A DNA stretch of 41,793 nucleotides from Buchnera aphidicola (Pemphigus obesinymphae) (lineage in GTDB: Bacteria > Pseudomonadota > Gammaproteobacteria > Enterobacterales > Enterobacteriaceae). The notes under the pieces are model-generated. The model had not been told where the DNA came from, ran no database searches, and saw only the letters and a program-made list of their open reading frames with translations. Position numbers and translations under genes: made by a program. Shown piece after piece: positions 8,908 to 17,604 of the stretch (its first letter is position 1; each line of letters starts with the position of its first letter). The stretch lies in contig NZ_JAIWQW010000006.1 in the NCBI RefSeq assembly GCF_026122815.1, forward strand, positions 1-41,793, given 5' to 3'.

Positions 8908-11193
8908 TTATATTTTACAAGCTCCACCATCGCAATTTCCATCTTGTATAGGAGTTGTAAAAATAGATTGATTATCTTCCGCACCATCTCTGGTATTTTG
9001 ATAATACAATGTTTTTATTCCTAGTTTATAAGCAATCAGTAAATCTTTTAGTAATTGTTTCATAGGAATTTTCCCGTTAGGGAATAATTTAGGATCATAA
9101 TTAGTATTAGCAGAAATAGATTGATCTATAAATTTTTGCATAATACCAACAAGTTGTAGGTAACCTTTGTTGTTTGGAATGTTCCATAGTAATTCATAAT
9201 TTTTTTTTAGTTTTTTATATTCAGGAATTACTTGACGTAACATACCATTTTTTGATGCTTTAATACTAATATAACCTCGAGGTGGTTCTATGCCATTAGT
9301 AGAATTAGAAATTTGCGAAGATGTTTCAGATGGCATAATTGCTGATAGTGTTGAATTACGTAATCCATATTTTTTTATTTTTTTTCTGAGCAATTCCCAA
9401 TTTAAATGCAGTGGTTCATCACATATGGTGTCTATGTATTTTTTATAAGTATCTATCGGTAAAATACCTTGATAATATGTGGTATGATGAAACCAAGGAC
9501 AAGATCCTTTTTCTTTTGCAAGTTCACAAGATGCACTAAGTAAATAATATTGAATAGCTTCAAAGGTTTTATGTGTCAAGTTATTGGCAGATCCATCAGA
9601 ATAACGAACTCCATTTTTTGCTAAATAATATGCAAAGTTGATTACCCCGATTCCCAATGATCTTCTTCCTTTTGCTCCTCTTCTAGCGCTAAAAACGGGA
9701 TAATCTTGATAATCGAGTACTGCATCTAGTCCTCGAACTATGAGAGTAGTAAGATCTGCCAGATCATTAAGATTATTTATACTACCCAAATTTATAGCAG
9801 AAAGAGTACAAAGTGCTATTTCACCATTTTTATCATGAATGTCATTTAAAGATTTTGTTGGTAATGTTATTTCTAAACACAAATTAGATTGTCGAATTGG
9901 AGCAATATTAGGATCAAAGGCACTATGTGTGTTACAATGATCAACATTTTGAATATATATACGTCCAGTAGATGTTCTTTCTTGCATTATAAGTGAAAAC
10001 AAATCTATTGCTTTTATATGTTTTTTTCTGATATGTATATCATTTTCATATTGAACATATAATTTTTCAAATATATTTTGATTAGAAAAAAAAGTATCAT
10101 ATAAATGAGGTACATCTGATGGACTAAATAAAGTGATATTTTTTCCTAATATCATACGTTGATACATTAATTTATTAATTTGTAATCCGTAATCTATATG
10201 TCTTACTCTATTTTCTTCTATTCCTCTATTATTTTTTAGTACAAGTAAATTTTCTACTTCAAAATGCCAAATAGGATAAAATAGAGTAGCAGCTCCTCCT
10301 CTTACTCCACCTTGTGAACATGATTTCACGGCTGTTTGAAAATGTTTATAAAAAGGAATAGAACCTGTATGGAAAGCTTCTCCTGATCGAATAGGACTTC
10401 CAATAGCTCGAATTTGTCCAGCATTAATCCCTATACCAGCTCTTTGAGAAACATATTTAATAATAGCACTGCTGGTAGCGTTAATTGAATTCAAAGTATC
10501 TGCACATTCAATTAATACGCAAGAACTAAATTGACGACTAGGAGTTCTAACACCAGACATTATAGGTGTAGGTAAAGAAATTTTGAATGTAGAAATAGCA
10601 TCGTAAAAATTTTTAATGTAATTCATTCTTTTTTCTTGAGGATAACTAGAAAATAAACAAGCAGCAATAAGAACATAAAGAAATTGAGCACTTTCGTAAA
10701 TTTTTCCATTTACTCTGTTTTTTATTAAATATTTTCCTTCTAATTGTTGAACCCCTGCATAGGAGAAATTCATATCTCTCCAATGATTAATAAAAGAGTT
10801 CATAACGATATATTCTTGTGATGAGTAATCAATTAATAAACGTTCATCATATTTTCCTAATTTAACCATTTTTTTTACGTGTGTATATAATGAAGGAGGT
10901 TCAAATTGACCATATGCTTTTTTCCGAAGATGGAATATAGCTAATCTAGCCGCCATGTATTGATAATCTGGCGTATCTTCAGAAATCAGATCTGCTGCAG
11001 TTTTAATGATAGTTTCATGAATATTAATAGTTTTAATGCCATTATAAAATTGTATTTGTGAGCTTAATTTTACTTGAGATATAGAAATATTATTCAGGCC
11101 TATTGCTGCCCAAGTTAGAACTCGGTGAATTTTATCCAAATTAATGGGTTCTTTTCTGCCATCTCGTTTGGTTACAAATAAACTATGATGCAT
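8908..11193 (-). CDS. nrdA: Ribonucleoside-diphosphate reductase class Ia, alpha subunit
   Basis: This is the catalytic subunit of aerobic ribonucleotide reductase; it binds NDP substrates and allosteric nucleotides. Its 761 residues match the E. coli length exactly. The N-terminal ATP-cone (VTKRDGRKEPINLDKIHR) is present, so overall activity control by ATP/dATP is probably kept. Active-site cysteines are visible in FSSCVLIEC, QSNLCLEI and IALCTLSA, the radical-transfer tyrosine pair in TLYYQNTRDG, and the C-terminal redox pair in CDGGACKI. That tail implies reduction by thioredoxin or glutaredoxin. The 221-bp gap behind gyrA holds its promoter; I saw no convincing NrdR box. Confidence 0.98.
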   Translation of the reverse strand: MHHSLFVTKRDGRKEPINLDKIHRVLTWAAIGLNNISISQVKLSSQIQFYNGIKTINIHETIIKTAADLISEDTPDYQYMAARLAIFHLRKKAYGQFEPPSLYTHVKKMVKLGKYDERLLIDYSSQEYIVMNSFINHWRDMNFSYAGVQQLEGKYLIKNRVNGKIYESAQFLYVLIAACLFSSYPQEKRMNYIKNFYDAISTFKISLPTPIMSGVRTPSRQFSSCVLIECADTLNSINATSSAIIKYVSQRAGIGINAGQIRAIGSPIRSGEAFHTGSIPFYKHFQTAVKSCSQGGVRGGAATLFYPIWHFEVENLLVLKNNRGIEENRVRHIDYGLQINKLMYQRMILGKNITLFSPSDVPHLYDTFFSNQNIFEKLYVQYENDIHIRKKHIKAIDLFSLIMQERTSTGRIYIQNVDHCNTHSAFDPNIAPIRQSNLCLEITLPTKSLNDIHDKNGEIALCTLSAINLGSINNLNDLADLTTLIVRGLDAVLDYQDYPVFSARRGAKGRRSLGIGVINFAYYLAKNGVRYSDGSANNLTHKTFEAIQYYLLSASCELAKEKGSCPWFHHTTYYQGILPIDTYKKYIDTICDEPLHLNWELLRKKIKKYGLRNSTLSAIMPSETSSQISNSTNGIEPPRGYISIKASKNGMLRQVIPEYKKLKKNYELLWNIPNNKGYLQLVGIMQKFIDQSISANTNYDPKLFPNGKIPMKQLLKDLLIAYKLGIKTLYYQNTRDGAEDNQSIFTTPIQDGNCDGGACKI

Positions 11194-11414
11194 GTGAGAC
11201 TATATACCTATATTAAATGTTTAATTTTTAATCAAATTAAATATTTGTTATGTTAAAGAAAAAATAGTATTTTAAGGTTAATAATTTATTTTTATAAAAT
11301 ATTTTAATACTTATGAATGTTAAAAATTCAATTATTTAAAAATAAAAAAATATAAAATAAACTTAAATACAACATTTTAATAATAGTATTATAATATTTT
11401 AATGTATATTAATT

Positions 11415-13982
11415 TTATGTTACATGGATAGTATCTATTTTTTCGGATAAATAAGATTCATTTACTTTTTGTAAAGCCACTACTTTTTCTTTTTCTGTAG
11501 TACGTATTAAAATAACACCTTGCGTATTTCTTCCTAAAATACCAACTTCCGATACCCTGGTTCTTACTAAAGTTCCGGCGTTGGTAATCATCATAATTTG
11601 ATTATTTTCTAGTACTTGAATTGCTCCAATCATTATGCCATTTTTTTTAGTTATTTTAATTGCAATTATTCCTCGTGTTGCTCGTGATTTAATAGGGAAA
11701 TCAGAAATCTTAGTTCTTTTCCCGTAACCATTTTCTGTTACTGTTAAAATATTTCCTTTTCCATTAGGAACAATTAAGGATACTACTTGGTCTTTTTTAT
11801 GAGTTTTTATTCCTTTCACTCCTGAAGCTGTGCGTCCCATATTCCTGACTGATTTTTCAGAAAAATGAACAACTTTTCCAGTAGAAGTAAATAACATAAT
11901 ATTATTTTTCCCATTAGTTAAAGCTACTCCTATTAATTCGTCATTTTCTTTTAAGTTAATGGCAATAATTCCTGTACTACGAGGTCTGCTAAATTCACTT
12001 AAAGCAGTTTTTTTTACTATTCCTTTTGCAGTAGCCATAAAAATATTAATGTTGTTATCTTGATTTTTTTTTACTGGTAGTATAGCTGTAATTCTTTCTT
12101 TTTTATTTAAAGGTAAAAGATTAACAATAGGACGACCTCGAGCATGTCTACTTGCTTCGGGTAATTGGTATACTTTCATCCAATATAGTATTCCTGTGCT
12201 AGAAAAACAAAGAATAGTATCATGCGTATTGGCAACTAATAAACTTTCTATAAAATCTTCTTCTTTTATTTTTGCTGCTGATTTACCTTTTCCTCCTCTT
12301 TTTTGTGCATTGTAATCTGATAAAGGTTGATATTTGACGTATCCCGAATGTGATAAAGTTACTACAACATCTTCTTTGGTAATTAAATCTTCAATATTAA
12401 TATCTGAGGTATTTTCGTTAATTTCAGTTCTTCTTTTATCTCCAAAAGTATTTTTTATTAAAACTAATTCCTCTTGGATTACAGAAACCATGCGGTCAGG
12501 ATTATTTAAAATATCAGTTAATTTTAAAATTTCTTTTGTAATAGTATTGTAATCTTCTATTAATTTATCTTTTTCTAAATTAGTTAATTTATTTAAACGT
12601 AAATCTAAGATAGCTTGTGCCTGTATTTCAGTTAATAAATATTGATTTTGGTTTGTAGATTTATTTTTTTTTTCATTATTTGATAGTGTGACTGAATCGT
12701 TTATTTTAAATTGTAATAAAATATCGTTTTTTAAAGTCCAGTGATTAGTCATTAAAAAATTTTTAGCAACCGACGAATTTTTTGATTTTTTAATAAGTTC
12801 AATTATTTTGTTGATGTTACACAATGCTAAGATTAATCCTTCAATAACGTGAACTTGTTTATGTGCTTTTTTTAATTCAAAAATTGTACGACGAGTTACT
12901 ATCTCTTTTCGATGAGTAGTAAAAGATTCTAGTATTTCCTTTAGAGATAAAATTTTTGGTTGTCCGTGACATAAGGCAACCATATTTATACCAAAGGAAG
13001 TTTGTAATTGTGTCAGTAAATATAATTGATTTAACACCACTTCTGCTATTGCGTCTTTTTTAATTTCAATGACGATACGCATACCTTCTTTATCAGATTC
13101 ATCTCTTAATGCACTAATTCCTTCAATTCTTTTTTCTTTGACTAGTTCAGCTATTTTTTCTATTAAACGAGATTTATTTACTTGATAAGGAATTTCGTTT
13201 ATGATGATACTGGATTTGTGAGTTTTTATATTTGTTTCTATTTTACTGCGTGCTCGAATATAGATTTTCCCTTTTCCTGTTTTATAAGCTTTTTCTATAC
13301 CTAAACGACCATTGATTATTCCTGCTGTTGGAAAATCAGGTCCTGGTATATATTCCATTAATTTTTTCAAATTAATGTTATTATTTTCTATATATGCTAA
13401 ACATCCATTAATAACTTCAGTTAAGTTATGTGGTGGGATGTTTGTAGCCATACCGACTGCAATTCCTGAAGCTCCATTAATTAAAAGGTTTGGTATTTTA
13501 GTTGGTAGCACCTCAGGTATTTTTTCAGTATCATCGTAATTAGGTATAAAAGGAACAGTATTTTTTTTTAAATCTTTCAGCAATTCATGCGCAATTTTAG
13601 ACATTCTTATTTCTGTATAACGCATGGCAGCAGCAGAATCTCCGTCTATGGAACCGAAATTACCTTGACCGTCTATCAACATGTAACGTAATGAAAAATT
13701 TTGGGCCATTCTTACTATTGCATCATATACAGCTGAATCTCCATGAGGATGGTATTTTCCTATTACGTCTCCTACTACTCTAGCTGATTTTTTATACGGT
13801 TTATTCCAGTCGTTACTTAATATGCTCATGGCAAAAAGTATGCGTCTATGTACTGGTTTTAAACCGTCTCTTACATCCGGTAAAGCTCGACCAATAATAA
13901 CTGACATAGCATAATCTAGATAAGAGTGTTTTAACTCTTCTTCAATATCAACCTGTACAATTTTTTTAGTAAGGTTTTTCAT
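11415..13982 (-). CDS. gyrA: DNA gyrase subunit A
   Basis: GyrA cuts and rejoins DNA in the A2B2 gyrase that introduces negative supercoils. The 855-residue product (E. coli 875) keeps catalytic Tyr122 in [11 protein letters not shown] and the quinolone-region residues Ser83 and Asp87 in wild-type form. The C-terminal pinwheel domain has a GyrA box reading QKRGGKG, one conservative change from the usual QRRGGKG. The acidic C-terminal tail of E. coli is shortened. An in-frame run of ten A (coding strand; 12664-12673) occurs in a Lys/Asn-rich linker around [10 protein letters not shown]. The gene is transcribed towards nrdA and diverges from the DUF2076 gene. Confidence 0.98.
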   Translation of the reverse strand: MKNLTKKIVQVDIEEELKHSYLDYAMSVIIGRALPDVRDGLKPVHRRILFAMSILSNDWNKPYKKSARVVGDVIGKYHPHGDSAVYDAIVRMAQNFSLRYMLIDGQGNFGSIDGDSAAAMRYTEIRMSKIAHELLKDLKKNTVPFIPNYDDTEKIPEVLPTKIPNLLINGASGIAVGMATNIPPHNLTEVINGCLAYIENNNINLKKLMEYIPGPDFPTAGIINGRLGIEKAYKTGKGKIYIRARSKIETNIKTHKSSIIINEIPYQVNKSRLIEKIAELVKEKRIEGISALRDESDKEGMRIVIEIKKDAIAEVVLNQLYLLTQLQTSFGINMVALCHGQPKILSLKEILESFTTHRKEIVTRRTIFELKKAHKQVHVIEGLILALCNINKIIELIKKSKNSSVAKNFLMTNHWTLKNDILLQFKINDSVTLSNNEKKNKSTNQNQYLLTEIQAQAILDLRLNKLTNLEKDKLIEDYNTITKEILKLTDILNNPDRMVSVIQEELVLIKNTFGDKRRTEINENTSDINIEDLITKEDVVVTLSHSGYVKYQPLSDYNAQKRGGKGKSAAKIKEEDFIESLLVANTHDTILCFSSTGILYWMKVYQLPEASRHARGRPIVNLLPLNKKERITAILPVKKNQDNNINIFMATAKGIVKKTALSEFSRPRSTGIIAINLKENDELIGVALTNGKNNIMLFTSTGKVVHFSEKSVRNMGRTASGVKGIKTHKKDQVVSLIVPNGKGNILTVTENGYGKRTKISDFPIKSRATRGIIAIKITKKNGIMIGAIQVLENNQIMMITNAGTLVRTRVSEVGILGRNTQGVILIRTTEKEKVVALQKVNESYLSEKIDTIHVT

Positions 13983-14568
13983 AGAGGTATCGTCTCTTTA
14001 TAAATTATTTATAGAATCAAGAGTAACAAATGATACCACAATGGACATATTCAGTGAATGAAAAGATAAACTTTAATTTAAAGAAATATTTTTTATAAAT
14101 GATAAATAAATTAGCTGTACTTTTATTTTTTAATAAGGAATTATGTTATTATGTTTAATATTTAATTTAATTTTGTATATATTAAAAAATATTTTTAAAA
14201 ATAAAACATTAATTTTTTAATAAAATGTTATTTTTTGATAAAATTAATATTTTATAATGATGTATTTGAATTTTAATTAAATTATAACATGAAGACTATC
14301 GATTACTATGAATAATTTTTAGTAGCGATAAATTTGTTAATATTTTATATTAATAAAAAATGGTATATTGGCATATTCTGTGATGAATTTAATAAAAAAT
14401 TTATTTTATAGATATATAAAAATATATAAATTATTTTATAATAATATATTATATTAAATAAAAATAATGTTTTTGTACTTTTTTACTATTCGAAATATAA
14501 ATTAAAAAATGTTTTTTAAGGAACATTGTATATTTATTAAAACATAAAATTTTGATCATAGGTTAATT
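13983..14568. other. Divergent intergenic region gyrA / DUF2076 gene
   Basis: This 586-bp gap must hold the promoter of gyrA (leftward) and of the DUF2076 gene (rightward). It is almost pure A+T, with no credible open frame and no tRNA-like fold. In E. coli gyrA is also divergently flanked (by ubiG), so the gap may be partly an eroded gene. No operator could be identified. Confidence 0.5.
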
Positions 14569-15288
14569 ATGGAACAAAAAGAAAAAATTTTAATAGAAAA
14601 TCTATTTAATAGATTAGAAAATGTAGAAAAAAAATCTTCGGTTCGAGATGTATCAGCTGAAAAATTAATTCAAGAATTATTAATGAAACAACAGAATGCT
14701 CCTTATTATATGACTCAAATTATTTTGGTACAAGAAGAGGCAATAAAAAAACTTAATGAACATATAAATCAATTAGAATCTGAAGTTTCGTTAATGAAAG
14801 AAAAAGAAAATAAAAATAATTCTACCAGTTTTTTATCTGGTTTGTTCGGTTCTAGCAATGTGGCATCTTCACCAAATAATATAAAAAACGCTTGGGGTAA
14901 TACATCAGGTAAACTAGATTATAATTCATTACCAATTAATAATGTACCTACAGGAAATATAACTACACCTGGTAGTTCTGGTAATGTAGGTAGTTTTCTT
15001 GGAAGTGCTTTACAAACAGCAACAGGTGTAGCTGGCGGTATGATTATGGGTAACATGTTGATGAATCTTTTTCAACATAAGAATTCTGGAGAAGATTTTT
15101 TAAATGATGTAAATATCTCTTCAGAAAAAAAAATAGATTCTAATATAGACAATCATGATGTTAATAATCATTATATTGATAATAATAATTCTAATATCCA
15201 TGAAAATATTGATAACGATATAATTTCAGTAAATGATGATACTATGGATACGGATATTGATGTATCGGATGATAGTAGTTTTATTTAA
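14569..15288 (+). CDS. DUF2076 (COG3416) family protein of unknown function
   Basis: The first 85 residues match the DUF2076 family: short helices with EKILIENLFNRLENVEKKS, then the signature NAPYYMTQIILVQEEAIKKLNEHINQLE, which looks like a coiled coil. A Ser/Asn/Gly-rich linker follows (about 90-140), then a Gly/Ala/Met-rich hydrophobic segment near 150-170 (TATGVAGGMIMGNMLMNLF) that resembles a glycine-zipper membrane segment. The last 60 residues are an Asp/Asn/Ser-rich acidic tail. There is no signal peptide. The function is unknown in all relatives I know of; the family has been loosely described as periplasmic or membrane associated. An AGG ribosome site lies six bases before the ATG. 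Retention in so reduced a genome is notable. Confidence 0.85.
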   Translation: MEQKEKILIENLFNRLENVEKKSSVRDVSAEKLIQELLMKQQNAPYYMTQIILVQEEAIKKLNEHINQLESEVSLMKEKENKNNSTSFLSGLFGSSNVASSPNNIKNAWGNTSGKLDYNSLPINNVPTGNITTPGSSGNVGSFLGSALQTATGVAGGMIMGNMLMNLFQHKNSGEDFLNDVNISSEKKIDSNIDNHDVNNHYIDNNNSNIHENIDNDIISVNDDTMDTDIDVSDDSSFI

Positions 15289-15307
15289 TAAAAAAAAATA
15301 GTATAAA

Positions 15308-15380
15308 TAAATATGCATTATATTTTTTGTTAATAGCTTTTTAGCTTTTTTAACATTTTTATGTTTATAATGCATATTTA
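15308..15380. repeat. Nested inverted repeat between convergent genes
   Basis: A perfect 15-bp inverted repeat (arms 15308-15322 and 15366-15380, each centred on ATGCAT) flanks 43 bases. Inside it is a second 6-bp inverted repeat, TGTTAA (15328-15333) with TTAACA (15350-15355). The tandem AGCTTTTT units lie in the loop. It lies between the DUF2076 gene (+) and the peroxiredoxin gene (-), so it probably serves as a bidirectional transcription end. A run of seven A follows the right arm. Confidence 0.55.
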
Positions 15381-15419
15381 AAAAAAATTAAATTATTACA
15401 GCGAATTTATATAATTATT

Positions 15420-16025
15420 TTAAGAACAGTAATTTATATTTTTACTTAGATATTTAGACACTCCAGAAGGAGATGCTTCCATAGCTTCTTTTCCTTTTTC
15501 CCATTGAGCAGGACAAACTGAACCGTTTTTTTCATGAAATTGCATAGCATCTATCATACGTATCATTTCTTTGATATTTCTACCAAAAGGTAAATCATTA
15601 ATTACTTGATGACGAATAATACCGTTTATGTCTATTAAGAAAGATGCTCTTAGTGCTATACCTAAATCAGGATGTTCGATTCCATACATTTGTTGTATAT
15701 TTCTTTTAATGTCTGAAACCATGGTATATTTAATATTTCCGATACCACCTTTATCGATAGGGGTATTACGCCAAGCATTATGGACAAACACTGAATCAAA
15801 TGACACTCCAACAATTTTTACATTGCGATTTTTAAATTCTTGATAAAATTGATTAAATGCTATAATTTCTGAAGGACAAACGAATGTAAAATCCATAGGC
15901 CAGAAAAATAATACAGCAGATGTATTTGAAGTGTATTTTTTAAAATTGAAGTTTTCGATTATTTCACCGTTGTGTAGTATTGCTGGAGCTGTAAAATCTG
16001 GCGCTTTTTGCGTAACTAGAATCAT
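15420..16025 (-). CDS. ahpC: Typical 2-Cys peroxiredoxin (AhpC/TSA family)
   Basis: This thiol peroxidase reduces hydrogen peroxide and organic hydroperoxides. I set the start at 16025: the ATG follows GAGGG at ideal spacing and gives MILVTQKAPDF, whereas the longer frame adds 18 AT-derived residues. The resulting 201-residue protein has the peroxidatic Cys50 in DFTFVCPSE and the resolving Cys171 in GSVCPAQW. It also has a GGIG segment (93-96) and a C-terminal KYLSK helix like those of overoxidation-sensitive peroxiredoxins. It is called tsaA or ahpC in related symbionts. No ahpF reductase gene is in the window, so the electron donor is unknown; thioredoxin is likely. Confidence 0.93.
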   Translation of the reverse strand: MILVTQKAPDFTAPAILHNGEIIENFNFKKYTSNTSAVLFFWPMDFTFVCPSEIIAFNQFYQEFKNRNVKIVGVSFDSVFVHNAWRNTPIDKGGIGNIKYTMVSDIKRNIQQMYGIEHPDLGIALRASFLIDINGIIRHQVINDLPFGRNIKEMIRMIDAMQFHEKNGSVCPAQWEKGKEAMEASPSGVSKYLSKNINYCS

Positions 16026-16196
16026 TTTTCCCTCATTTTTTATTAAATAAATATTTAATATGATATATTTTAAATTCATATTATATCTTGAATATGAGCT
16101 TAATACTGTTATTTATAATAGTTTATTATTTAAATATTTTCATTATATATAATTATATTAATTAATAAAATTATTTTCACTCGTATTGGAGTAATT

Positions 16197-16863
16197 ATGT
16201 CAAATAATAATTTAAATTGGTACGATGTATTAAAAAAAGAAAAAAAAAACTTATTTTTTAGATATAATTCATTTCATATCTAATGAAAGATTAAAAAAAA
16301 TAATTTATCCACCTAATAAAGATATATTCACAGCCTTTCTATTAACTCCATTTACTTCTATTAAAGTAGTTATTTTAGGACAAGATCCATATTATCATTA
16401 TAAACAAGCACATGGTTTGGCTTTTTCTGTTAATTTAGGAGAAATTATTCCACCTTCTTTAAAAAACATATATCAAGAAATATCCGATAATTTTTCATCA
16501 GATTATATCTTTCAGGATGGTTTTTTAAATAATTGGGCAAAACAAGGTGTTTTTTTATTAAATTCTATTTTAACAGTAGAATCCGGAAAACCAGGTTCTC
16601 ATTCCCAGATTGGTTGGCAGTTATTTACAGATAAAGTAATTAAAGTCATAAATGAACATTTAAATGGTGTAGTTTTTTTACTATGGGGTAATAGTGCTAA
16701 AAGTAAAATTAGTATTATTAATAGAAAAAAACATTATATTTTACAGGCGTCGCATCCATCACCTTTATCAGTTTATCGTGGGTTTTTTGGATGCCGCCAT
16801 TTTTTTATTGCTAATCAGATATTAATAAAGCAAGGTAAAACACCTATCAATTGGTTTTGTTAA
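16197..16863 (+). pseudogene. ung: Uracil-DNA glycosylase, frame broken at an A10 tract (possibly rescued by slippage)
   Basis: Ung removes uracil from DNA to start base-excision repair. The ATG at 16197 follows a good GGAG site and gives MSNNNLNWYDVLKKEKK, matching the E. coli start. A run of ten A (16240-16249) then throws the ribosome into a stop at 16281. Downstream, in the other frame, TYFLDIIHF resumes and continues to the TAA at 16861-16863. With nine A (or twelve) the gene would read through as about 221-222 residues (E. coli 229). Catalytic Asp is present in GQDPY. The Asn of LLN and the His of HPSPLS are also kept, but GQDPYHG has become GQDPYYH. Polymerase slippage on the tract could restore some full-length protein; otherwise this is a recent pseudogene. 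Confidence 0.88.
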
Positions 16864-16893
16864 TAGTATACTTTTTTAGCAAGATATTTTTTT

Positions 16894-17487
16894 TTAAAGA
16901 GATATTTCTACTTTAGCTTTTCTTAATACAGTACCATTTAACGTATAACCGTGTTGTATTACAGAAATAATATGATTGGATTGTGTGTTTTTAGATTTTT
17001 TACTTAGTATAGGTTGATGTAAATTTGATTGGAATATTGTATTTTTGTGTCCTTCTCTTTTTATACCGAATTTTGAAATAACATTTAACATAGATTTTAA
17101 AGTTAAACTAATACCTTGTACCATGATTGTTTCTTGATTTTTTTTTTGGTCAGCTATTTTTAATATTTCTTCTAAAGAATCAATAATAGGAAGTATTTTT
17201 TTTGCAAATTTTTCTAATTGAGAATTTTTGATCATTTTTATATTTTGTTCACTTTTTTTTCTTATATTTTCTATTTTTGCTTGTCCTCGTAATTGTATAT
17301 CGGTTATATCATTTTTTACATTTGATATTTTTTTTCTTAAATCTATTATTTGATATTTTTTATTATTTATATCAATTTTATTTTTATCATTTTTTATGTT
17401 TAATTTGTTTTTTTTTTCAGTATTTAATTCTAATTTATCTTCATTGATTTGTTTTTCATTTTTTGATTCTAATTTTTGATTATTCAT
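16894..17487 (-). CDS. grpE: GrpE, nucleotide exchange factor of DnaK
   Basis: GrpE is the homodimeric co-chaperone that releases ADP from DnaK. The 197 residues equal the E. coli length. The N-terminal 50 residues are very rich in Lys, Asn and Glu and poorly conserved. A long coiled-coil helix follows, then the C-terminal beta domain containing HQPILSKKSKN and IISVIQHGYTLNGTVLRKAKVEIS. Two in-frame runs of ten A interrupt the coding strand (17408-17417 and 17138-17147). A strong sigma-32-type promoter lies upstream at 17529-17556, so heat induction is probably kept. It ends 30 bases from the end of ung, convergently. Confidence 0.95.
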   Translation of the reverse strand: MNNQKLESKNEKQINEDKLELNTEKKNKLNIKNDKNKIDINNKKYQIIDLRKKISNVKNDITDIQLRGQAKIENIRKKSEQNIKMIKNSQLEKFAKKILPIIDSLEEILKIADQKKNQETIMVQGISLTLKSMLNVISKFGIKREGHKNTIFQSNLHQPILSKKSKNTQSNHIISVIQHGYTLNGTVLRKAKVEISL

Positions 17488-17528
17488 AATGTGTTCTATT
17501 TTTTATATTAATTTTGTTAATTAATTTA

Positions 17529-17556
17529 GTATGAGGGTTATAAGAAAATTTTCAAG
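17529..17556 (-). promoter_or_regulatory. Sigma-32 (heat-shock) promoter of grpE
   Basis: Read on the minus strand, CTTGAAA (17550-17556) is followed after 13 bases by CCTCATAC (17529-17536). The known RpoH consensus is CTTGAAA, 11-16 bases, CCCCATnT, so the -35 is perfect and the -10 nearly so. The predicted start near 17521 leaves a leader of about 34 bases before the grpE ATG. Its GC content stands out in this spacer, which argues for selection. Confidence 0.7.
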
Positions 17557-17604
17557 ATTATTTTATTAAAAAAAATCGCTTTTAACATTAGGAAAATAAA
17601 ATAG

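Noticed and set aside
11194-11414. NrdR box upstream of nrdA
   Set aside because: ACTATATA-like strings occur, but not the paired 16-base palindrome expected; AT-rich chance matches are likely.
12334-12552. Plus-strand open frame within gyrA
   Set aside because: Antisense shadow of a conserved coding region; composition follows the gyrA codons.
16026-16079. N-terminal extension of the peroxiredoxin (18 codons)
   Set aside because: The extension is AT-derived and unlike the family; GAGGG lies inside it just before the internal ATG.
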